From the NCBI RefSeq assembly GCF_006539345.1, contig NZ_BJMV01000011.1:1-64000 (forward strand): 64,000 bases of DNA, given 5' to 3'. Source of the stretch: Acetobacter peroxydans (GTDB taxonomy: Bacteria > Pseudomonadota > Alphaproteobacteria > Acetobacterales > Acetobacteraceae). Under the pieces are notes generated by a model. That model did no database searches and was not told where the DNA came from. It was given only the letters and a program-made list of their open reading frames with translations. Positions 58,309 through 64,000 of this stretch are shown piece by piece (the stretch's first letter is position 1; each line of letters begins with the position of its first letter). Position numbers and translations under genes: made by a program.

Positions 58309-58764
58309 ATGGCAGGCAGCGTCAACAAGGTCATTCTGGTGGGCAATCTGGGCAAAGACCCCGAAGTGCGTATGACACAGGGTGGTGCAAAGATCGTCTC
58401 TTTCACTCTGGCGACAAGCGAGACATGGAACGACCGCGCCTCGGGCGAACGGCGCGAGCGCACGGAATGGCACCGGGTCGTCATTTTCAATGACCGTCTG
58501 GCTGATGTGGCCGAGCGCTTTCTTCGTAAAGGGCGGCAGGTCTATCTGGAAGGTTCACTCCAGACCCGCAAATGGACGGATCAGGGCGGGCAGGAGCGCT
58601 TTACCACCGAGGTGATTATTGATCGCTTCCGTGGGGAACTGACCCTTCTGGACAGCCGCCCGGATGGCGAGGCGGGTGGTCAGTATGGTGCGCCCGCCGA
58701 ACGCAGGCAGGCGGCTCCCGCCTACAGCGGCAACGCTGGCCCGGACGACGAAATCCCGTTCTGA
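58309..58764 (+). CDS. ssb: Single-stranded DNA-binding protein
   Basis: This 151-residue SSB has the OB-fold ([60 protein letters not shown]...[25 protein letters not shown]). A short Gly/Ala linker ends in the acidic tip DDEIPF, which contacts partner proteins. Plasmid SSBs coat the incoming transferred strand and dampen SOS. Its position nearest the transfer region fits a leading-region gene. Confidence 0.95.
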   Translation: MAGSVNKVILVGNLGKDPEVRMTQGGAKIVSFTLATSETWNDRASGERRERTEWHRVVIFNDRLADVAERFLRKGRQVYLEGSLQTRKWTDQGGQERFTTEVIIDRFRGELTLLDSRPDGEAGGQYGAPAERRQAAPAYSGNAGPDDEIPF

Positions 58765-58772
58765 GCGGTGAA

Positions 58773-58802
58773 GGATGGCGCGCGCAGGACGCGCGCCATT
58801 TT
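58773..58802. terminator. Bidirectional terminator-like hairpin
   Basis: ATGGCGCGCG(CAGGA)CGCGCGCCAT with a short T-run on the + strand. It lies between convergent ssb and the minus-strand transfer gene. Confidence 0.7.
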
Positions 58803-58814
58803 GGACACAAAAAG

Positions 58815-59444
58815 TTAGTTCTGGTTTCGGGCGGGGATACGCAGGGGCGTCAGATCACACCATGCCTGTCCGTTTTCCGTCACGTAACTATGTCCCTCAC
58901 AGTAGCGTGCACGTTCAAGTGTATGCGACACCAGCGCATAATGCGCGACCAGCCCCCCGCAGAAAAACAGGGCACCGGCCAGTGCCAGGCGTGAGATCGC
59001 TTTCCAGCGTGTCGCAAGATAGAACCCCTGTTCATGGTGCGGCATCTGCTGTTTGAGCCGGTCGTACAGCTCCGTTTTCAGTCCCCCCATGATTGAGGCG
59101 ATCATTTTGTCGATCGTGACCTGCTGGTGCTGCTTGAGGCGTTCTTCGTCCGCCTTGATACGGAGTTCTGCGGACGAACTGATGGCCCGCGCGCTTTCCA
59201 GCCCTTTTGTTAGATCATCGCGCATCTTCATGAGGCTGGTTTGAGCGATTTCCTCGGCGGCCGCTATCCGTGCAGCCGCCGCGTTGACGCTCTGGCAGGT
59301 TTCGGATGTCGCCTCCCGCAGGCGTGCCAGCAGGAGGCCAAGCGGGCTATTCAGATCGATGCCCGCATCGTGAAGGCTGGTAAGGAAGCGCTGTCGCGCT
59401 TCCTCTTCTGGCGTCCTGCTGGCCGGATGGCTCACGGCATCCAT
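58815..59444 (-). CDS. Coiled-coil membrane protein of the transfer accessory operon
   Basis: The 209-residue product has a long helical coiled-coil (about 30-150, EEEARQRFLTSL...ATSETCQSVNAAAARIAAAEEIAQTSLMKMRDDLTKGLESARAISSSAELRIKADEERLKQHQQVT). One transmembrane helix (ISRLALAGALFFCGGLVAHYALV) precedes a short C-terminal tail with two Cys. It resembles small proteins encoded with plasmid mobilisation genes and may anchor relaxosome parts to the membrane. It overlaps the ATPase gene by 13 nt. Confidence 0.65.
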   Translation of the reverse strand: MDAVSHPASRTPEEEARQRFLTSLHDAGIDLNSPLGLLLARLREATSETCQSVNAAAARIAAAEEIAQTSLMKMRDDLTKGLESARAISSSAELRIKADEERLKQHQQVTIDKMIASIMGGLKTELYDRLKQQMPHHEQGFYLATRWKAISRLALAGALFFCGGLVAHYALVSHTLERARYCEGHSYVTENGQAWCDLTPLRIPARNQN

Positions 59445-60217
59445 TCGTCAGCGCCTTCCTTGGTCAGATTGGAGGTGAAGTCCTTCAGCCATTTCTGTGC
59501 CATGTGGACCCACAGAGGGTTAAGGGGCCGGCCTGATTGTCCCGTTTTGTTGGCAATCGCCTCAAATACGCTCAGGCCTTCCTCTTCGATATATTTCATG
59601 CACGTCAGTGCAGGCATGTCGATGGGGATCACGCCAGCTTTAGTCATTGCGATCATCCGCGGATCTTGCCGTAGCCACGCAAAGGGGTTTTCTGCGCGGT
59701 TTGTATTGCGTTGTAAGCCCGCGTTCAGGACGAGCAGGCTTGTGCCGCCCTGAAATGCGCCACTGGCCCATATCCGGTGCATATGCTCGAAATCATCTCG
59801 CTCCGGCCCGGTAAAATAGGCGTAGGTCGGGATCAGGTTTGACGCGGCGAGAAAGTGCCCGAGATCGGATTCCGCCGCGAGTTCCTCGCTGATCCTGTCG
59901 CCGCCCCCCATGTCGATCACCACCGAGGCCTGTCGCTCCAGTGCTGTCGCCAACGTATCGGCCAGCCAGACCTTGCAGGTTTCGAGTGTCGCGTTTTTGG
60001 GGCGACCCACCCCATGCCCGCCCTCTGGCGGGTAGAGACGTGACAGCATCGGGTTATTGATGTCGCCGTCAGCGACAAGCACCTTGTGGCCCAGCCCGAT
60101 GGCATGTTGTGCGATAACGGCGCAGCCGAGACTGCCGCCACTACGGCCGCGTCCTATGCGCCACAGGGCACGGGGTGTATGAGTGGGAGCCGTGGGTACT
60201 TTACTGGTGTCAGCCAT
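59432..60217 (-). CDS. ParA/MobD-like ATPase
   Basis: The product is 261 residues. RIGRGRSGGSLGCAVIAQHAIGLGHKVLVADGDINNPMLSRL is an odd version of the ParA Walker A region. KGGxGKS is replaced by GRGRSGGS and lacks the usual lysines, while the Walker A' DGDINNP and the region ASVVIDMGGGD remain. ATP hydrolysis is therefore uncertain. Such ParA-like proteins are common beside relaxase genes and are thought to position the plasmid for transfer. It is read from a shared promoter motif at 60266-60289. Confidence 0.7.
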   Translation of the reverse strand: MADTSKVPTAPTHTPRALWRIGRGRSGGSLGCAVIAQHAIGLGHKVLVADGDINNPMLSRLYPPEGGHGVGRPKNATLETCKVWLADTLATALERQASVVIDMGGGDRISEELAAESDLGHFLAASNLIPTYAYFTGPERDDFEHMHRIWASGAFQGGTSLLVLNAGLQRNTNRAENPFAWLRQDPRMIAMTKAGVIPIDMPALTCMKYIEEEGLSVFEAIANKTGQSGRPLNPLWVHMAQKWLKDFTSNLTKEGADEWMP

Positions 60218-60233
60218 AGAATAAGACCTTCTG

Positions 60234-60264
60234 GTGAGAGGCGGGCATCATGCCCGCCTCTCAC
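60234..60264. terminator. Palindromic hairpin between minus-strand genes
   Basis: GTGAGAGGCGGGCATCATG and its complement GCCCGCCTCTCAC form a 13-bp stem. It lies downstream of the gene at 60309-61166 and just before the ATPase start, and could terminate or attenuate transcription. Confidence 0.6.
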
Positions 60265-60265
60265 C

Positions 60266-60289
60266 ATTGTCGCTCATTCCGTTGTGACG
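60266..60289 (-). promoter_or_regulatory. Shared promoter/operator motif for the ParA/MobD-like gene
   Basis: On the minus strand CGTCACAAC (60289-60281), 9 nt, GACAAT (60271-60266). Confidence 0.6.
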
Positions 60290-60308
60290 CCGTGCGCAGG
60301 CTTAGATG

Positions 60309-61166
60309 TTAGAGCTTTCCACTGCCCCGAGCTGCACGATAGACGAATTTTTCGCCGTCGCTCATGGAACTGGTTGTCTCATGTAGTGCATTTACAAGAC
60401 GCCCCACGTCCTTCAGCCAGTCCCCTTCGAACTCATAGCCTCGCTTGCTGGGATAACCGGGCAGATCGTCGCCAAACTCCCAGGCGTTTCCGCTCAGGGG
60501 GTTGATTTCTCCCTCTCGGACCGGTGGCAGAGTAGGGTCGAACGGCTCATAAGCGCGATACGACACGCCTGCGATCTTGGGCAGGTCAAGGGTGACGAGG
60601 TGTGTGTTGCCGGTCGAGGCGACAGCGCTGAGTCCGTACGTCGGCCGCGAGCTAGCGACACCGGCCGCCTGTGCCTTGCGCGCTGCGGCCTCCGCCGCAA
60701 CGCGGTGATTGTGTTCCGCCACGCGGGCGGCTTCATCGCGACGCCATGCCGCCGCCCGTTCGGTCTTTTCCATCCTGTCGTGCAGAGCGGCCTTCTCGGC
60801 GGCTTCCGCCTCGCGGCGCTGGCGGATTTCCGCCTGAATGGCCGCTTTTTCGCTCTCGCGTTCCGCTTCGAGACGCAGAGCTTCGGCCTGTCGCTCAGCA
60901 GCTCGGGCCTTACGTCGCTCCAGCCATTTCCCGACCCGGTACCATGTCAGCTGCGCACAGCGGATCGTGGGTGTCTGGCCCTTGCCGTTTAGCAGCCCGA
61001 CCGAAGCAAACCAGTCGCACAGCGCACGCCAGTTGATCCGGCGGCCTTCCTGATGCGCCAGCAATGCCTCGCGATGGCGCTCCATCCACGCCCGCACAGA
61101 TGCGACGCCAGCAGCGCCGTCAAGCGCTTCCAGTGCCCCCTCTATCCCGATGCCTGCTGCCAACAT
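60309..61166 (-). CDS. Putative relaxosome accessory protein
   Basis: The product is 285 residues. The N-terminal ~100 residues (WMERHREALLAHQEGRRINWRALCDWFASVGLLNGKGQTPTIRCAQLTWYRVGKWL) look like a DNA-binding domain, of the kind found in plasmid proteins encoded beside relaxases. A long basic/acidic coiled coil (about 100-175) and a globular tail (about 190-285) follow. It should bind near oriT and help the relaxase. The start at 61166 faces the interval containing hairpins proposed as oriT. Confidence 0.6.
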   Translation of the reverse strand: MLAAGIGIEGALEALDGAAGVASVRAWMERHREALLAHQEGRRINWRALCDWFASVGLLNGKGQTPTIRCAQLTWYRVGKWLERRKARAAERQAEALRLEAERESEKAAIQAEIRQRREAEAAEKAALHDRMEKTERAAAWRRDEAARVAEHNHRVAAEAAARKAQAAGVASSRPTYGLSAVASTGNTHLVTLDLPKIAGVSYRAYEPFDPTLPPVREGEINPLSGNAWEFGDDLPGYPSKRGYEFEGDWLKDVGRLVNALHETTSSMSDGEKFVYRAARGSGKL

Positions 61167-61515
61167 TTTACCCGTTCCCTGTCCTCTGCGCTCATCTGTG
61201 GCCGCGCCTGCACCCTATAACATGCCTTCACTTCCACCTCAATAACACATCGGCTTTGCTATCGCTCTACATCGGAACTACTTCACTTCAACATCAACAA
61301 AAAGAATTCTCCATATACAAATGCACCCTTTCGGGTGCGCCCCCTTCGGGGGGCTTTACGGACAGCGCGATCAATCGCGCAGCTTTTCGGTGAGGGCATG
61401 TCGTCCACGGGTTTTGCAGAGCGATGGCCGGCGGCTTGGGAAGCCCTTATGGGCGTTTCTTGATCTGTCATGATCTGTCATGATACTTAGAGAGACGTGT
61501 TGAAGGAGATGTCCA
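61167..61515. other. Candidate oriT interval
   Basis: This 349-bp gene-free region separates the minus-strand accessory genes from the + strand TA and relaxase genes. It has an AT-rich left part. A double hairpin, GCACCC(TTTC)GGGTGC followed by GCCCCC(TTC)GGGGGGC, lies at 61323-61354. Divergent genes with such hairpins are usual for oriT, but I cannot identify a nic sequence. Confidence 0.45.
61461..61484. promoter_or_regulatory. Direct repeats upstream of the RHH/Doc module
   Basis: TGATCTGTCA occurs twice in tandem, followed by TGATACTTAG, ending 32 bp before the antitoxin ATG. Direct repeats of this kind are typical operators for ribbon-helix-helix repressors. Confidence 0.65.
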
Positions 61516-61746
61516 ATGGCCACACCGCAGCGAGCGAAGTTCGCGACGCAGGTCGATCCGAAAGTGCTGGAAGCGGTGCGCGATCTGGCGCGGCAGGAAG
61601 GACGACAGCTTCAGGCGCTGGTCGACGAGGCGCTTGCGGACCTGATCGAAAAACGGCGGCAGGCGCGCCCACGGCCTTCTGTCATGGCGCTTTATCAGGC
61701 GAGCCACGAGACCTTCGCGCCGCTGTACCGGAAACTGGCTGAGTGA
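61516..61746 (+). CDS. Ribbon-helix-helix antitoxin partner of Doc
   Basis: The 76-residue product begins PQRAKFATQVDPKVLEAVRDLARQEGRQLQALVDEALADLIEKR, an RHH fold. It continues in a basic linker and a toxin-binding tail (PSVMALYQASHETFAPLYRKLAE). It overlaps the toxin gene by 4 nt (ATG...TGA). It should repress from the repeats upstream. The pairing of an RHH antitoxin with a Doc toxin differs from classical Phd/Doc. Confidence 0.85.
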   Translation: MATPQRAKFATQVDPKVLEAVRDLARQEGRQLQALVDEALADLIEKRRQARPRPSVMALYQASHETFAPLYRKLAE

Positions 61747-62114
61747 CGGATTACCTGACGCTCGTGGAGGTCCTGGCTATCCACGAGGATCAGATCGTTC
61801 GCTACGGCGGTTCTGCCGGGGTGCGGGACGCGGGCCTGCTGGAAGCCGCACTTTTTCGTCCCCAGACGGGCTACTATCCTGATCTGCTCGCCGAGGCCGC
61901 GGCCTTATGGGAGAGCCTGTCGCAGAACCATCCGTTTGTCGACGGGAACAAGCGCACCGCCTTTGCCGTGACCTGGACCTTTCTGGCCCTCAATGGCGCC
62001 CGGTGGACGGCAACAGCGAAAGAGACCGAGGACTTCATCCTCGGGCTTCATGCGGACGGCACGTTTGATTTCGGGCACCTCTATCCTTGGCTGCAGGCCA
62101 CCATCGCGTCCTGA
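61743..62114 (+). CDS. doc: Doc-type Fic/Doc toxin
   Basis: This 123-residue protein has the Doc catalytic loop HPFVDGNKRTA at residues 63-73, with the HxFxxGNKR signature. Doc phosphorylates EF-Tu and stops translation. The start (MTDYLTLVEVLAIHEDQIVRYGGSAGVRDAGLLEAAL) is typical. It stabilises the plasmid by post-segregational killing. The 62115-62349 gap holds only a shared promoter motif. Confidence 0.92.
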   Translation: MTDYLTLVEVLAIHEDQIVRYGGSAGVRDAGLLEAALFRPQTGYYPDLLAEAAALWESLSQNHPFVDGNKRTAFAVTWTFLALNGARWTATAKETEDFILGLHADGTFDFGHLYPWLQATIAS

Positions 62115-62294
62115 GTGCGTCTGGACCGGGTTCCGGGGGCGTCAGGCGGGGATGAGCCGTTTGCGACATTTCCCGAATGGGGTTCCGAGGCGGATCAGCA
62201 GGCCTATGATGGATTGTGAAGTCCGTTAGCGTGCTTTCGTTGTCCTGATGGCGGGAAGGTCGCCTGTTGGGACGACCTCCCCGCTCCTGACCGG

Positions 62295-62318
62295 CGTCAC
62301 AACCATTTGTGTCAGGCT
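62295..62318 (+). promoter_or_regulatory. Shared promoter/operator motif upstream of the relaxase operon
   Basis: CGTCACAAC (62295-62303), 9 nt, CAGGCT (62313-62318). The -10-like hexamer is the weakest of the set. Confidence 0.5.
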
Positions 62319-62349
62319 CTCCATGCACATTCCGTGCTGGAGAGAGAGA

Positions 62350-62631
62350 ATGTCTACCACTCAGGCGACGACAGATAACAGAGATCTTTTCCGAGCATTG
62401 GCTCAGCTTATGGCCGGGCAGGCGCAGGGCCACGAAATGCTCGGGGTCATCATCAAACTGCTGACGCCCGACGAGAAGGGCGACAACCGGGTGGCGGTGC
62501 TGCTGCAAGAGCTGGTTGATCTGGTTGCTGCCCAGACCGAGGCTATTCAAGCCAACACTGAACAAAGCCGTGCGACACAGGCTGCTGTCGAGGCCCTGAC
62601 GCGGGGCGCGACAGCACGGGTCGCGCCATGA
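62350..62631 (+). CDS. Small protein coupled to the relaxase
   Basis: The ATG at 62350 follows GGAGAGAGAGA. The product has 93 residues and is helical (RDLFRALAQLMAGQAQGHEMLGVIIKLLTPDEKGDNRVAVLLQELVDLVAAQTEAIQANTEQSRATQAAVEALT), ending in a possible coiled coil. Its stop overlaps the relaxase ATG (ATGA). Similar small proteins are encoded in front of MobF relaxases and may form part of the relaxosome. Confidence 0.7.
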   Translation: MSTTQATTDNRDLFRALAQLMAGQAQGHEMLGVIIKLLTPDEKGDNRVAVLLQELVDLVAAQTEAIQANTEQSRATQAAVEALTRGATARVAP

Positions 62632-64000
62632 TCACCTATCGCAAACTATCGGCCGATGGCGCTGGCAAGCTGATTGTCGCCTATCTGCGTGAGCATCAAC
62701 TGGCCCCTGAAACCGACGTCCGCACGGAGCCTGATGCAACGCGTGATGTCGAGACGGGGGGCAGGCTGAACAGTTACTACACGGGTAAGGACGGCAGAGG
62801 GGCATGGGGGCCGAATATTCCCGCGCGGATTGCGGCGGCATTGGGGATTGATGCGGCACGTCCTCCCACGGATGAGGAACTGGCCAGACTGTTCGAGTGT
62901 CGCCGGGCGTCTGATGGCGAAGAATGGGACGGCAAGCACGCTAACCGTACGATTTCGGCCATCGACTTCACGGCCTCCCCCGACAAGTCGGTGACACTCG
63001 CCGCCGAGTTCGCGGCGACAAAGGCCGAGCAGGCGTTGATCTGGCATATCATCCAGCGCGCCAATGATCAGGCGATGCGCTTCATCGCCGATGAAATCGG
63101 GCAGGCCCGCCGGGGAAAGGGCGGGCTGGGTGAGCTGCAGAAAGGCGAGGTGGCCTGGGTGTCGTTCCGGCACTATACGGCGCGTCCGGCCATGCACATT
63201 CAGGATGGGGCCGGTGGGGCAACAGCCTCGGTCGAAATACCGGTGCCCGGTGATCCGCAGGCACATATCCATAATCCTGTGTTCAATGCCGTCGCGACGG
63301 AAGACGGTCATCTGGGATCACTGGATTCAGCCCGGATCACGCGGGTGACGTCCCACCTGTTCGGGGCCTATTTTCAGGCGGTGCTGGCGGAGCTGCTGCG
63401 TGAGAGCGGGATCAGGGTGCGCCCAGACGAGCGTGGGAAAGCGATTGTCATTGAGGCCATTCCCCGATCGGTCTGTGAGGCATTTTCCAAACGCAGCAAA
63501 CAGGCTGAAAAACAGGCGAAGGCGTTTGTCGCGCGACAGGGGGGTAACTGGAACACCATGTCGGCCGACCAGAAGTTCAAGGTTCTCCATCAGGCCAACC
63601 TTGCGTATCGCTCGAAGAAGTATAACGGCACCAATGATCGCGAGATCTGGCGCGAAGAGGCTGAGGCGCTGGGCTGGCGTCATGAGACGGTGCTGACGGA
63701 TGAGCCTTCGCACGCACTGGACGACGCGGAGCGCTACGAACGGGCCTACCAGATTGCAGCCCAGCTGCTTGAAGAGGAGTTTCGTACGGCTGCCGTTCTC
63801 GATCGCGATGTTTTTCGGCTGCATGCTGCCCATGGTCTGATTGAGACGGGGATTAAAAGCGTCGATGACGTACGGATTGTCGCGGAGATGATTGCCGAAC
63901 GGGGCATTACGGTGGATGGCACGCCAACCATGTTCATCGAACAGGTCCGTGACGGGCGGATGCGGGTTGCTACACAGGCCCAGCTGGCCGTCGAAAAGGA
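62628..64000 (+). CDS. MobF-family conjugative relaxase, 5' part
   Basis: The frame from the ATG at 62628 is open to the window end, giving at least 457 residues of an expected ~900-1100. The relaxase domain has the catalytic tyrosine pair in LNSYYTGKDG (about residues 49-50), the DFTASPDKSVTLAAEF motif, and the metal-binding histidines in SFRHYTARPAMHIQD and PQAHIHNPVFNAV. The region DRDVFRLHAAHGLIETGI begins the expected SF1 helicase half. The enzyme nicks oriT, stays on the 5' end and drives transfer. Translation is coupled to the upstream small gene. Confidence 0.92.
   Translation, partial: MITYRKLSADGAGKLIVAYLREHQLAPETDVRTEPDATRDVETGGRLNSYYTGKDGRGAWGPNIPARIAAALGIDAARPPTDEELARLFECRRASDGEEWDGKHANRTISAIDFTASPDKSVTLAAEFAATKAEQALIWHIIQRANDQAMRFIADEIGQARRGKGGLGELQKGEVAWVSFRHYTARPAMHIQDGAGGATASVEIPVPGDPQAHIHNPVFNAVATEDGHLGSLDSARITRVTSHLFGAYFQAVLAELLRESGIRVRPDERGKAIVIEAIPRSVCEAFSKRSKQAEKQAKAFVARQGGNWNTMSADQKFKVLHQANLAYRSKKYNGTNDREIWREEAEALGWRHETVLTDEPSHALDDAERYERAYQIAAQLLEEEFRTAAVLDRDVFRLHAAHGLIETGIKSVDDVRIVAEMIAERGITVDGTPTMFIEQVRDGRMRVATQAQLAVEK

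Overview
The window looks like part of a large conjugative or mobilisable plasmid from an acetic acid bacterium (Acetobacteraceae, Komagataeibacter/Gluconacetobacter/Acetobacter-like). The evidence is GC-rich coding DNA, an iteron-type RepA, a ParA partition locus, a MobF relaxase running off the right edge, SSB, ArdC, a methylase-helicase of the P1 DarB type, and trains of small DUF genes typical of alphaproteobacterial plasmids. The host assignment is inferred from gene style, not from a marker gene.

Left third (0.3-18.4 kb) is a defence and mobile-element patchwork. It opens with a complete QatABCD anti-phage operon (339-5251). A decayed toxin-antitoxin module lies between 0.2-kb inverted repeats (5.5-7.0 kb). 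Next is a minus-strand operon of three TIR-type genes and a SLOG gene (7.2-10.2 kb), headed by a ruined HigBA-like module, then fused IS debris. A nucleoside 2-deoxyribosyltransferase-like gene follows, then a giant patatin-like phospholipase divergent from two more TIR genes (12.4-16.5 kb) and a tyrosine recombinase.

The backbone starts with an iteron origin and repA (18.6-19.9 kb), then a parA gene with a partner gene and two perfect 18-bp palindromes upstream. From 21.6 to 58.8 kb nearly all genes are on the + strand: the methylase-helicase, a PAPS-reductase-like protein, ParB-like protein, DUF proteins, nuclease, toprim protein, UvrD-like helicase, DUF1173, GapR-like DUF2312, ArdC and SSB. 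Many sit behind long GC-rich hairpins. Three unrelated genes share a ~450-bp composite leader, and at least eight genes share a promoter-like motif, CGTCACAAC followed by 9 nt and a -10-like hexamer. A 1364-residue candidate defence protein lies between two inverted, internally deleted IS5-type elements.

The right end (58.8-64.0 kb) carries transfer functions: minus-strand accessory genes, a candidate oriT interval, an RHH/Doc toxin-antitoxin pair and the 5' part of the MobF relaxase. Genes from 21 to 58 kb point toward the presumed oriT, as in a leading region. The hairpin leaders are therefore proposed to act as Frpo-like single-strand promoters that express anti-defence and establishment genes early after entry.
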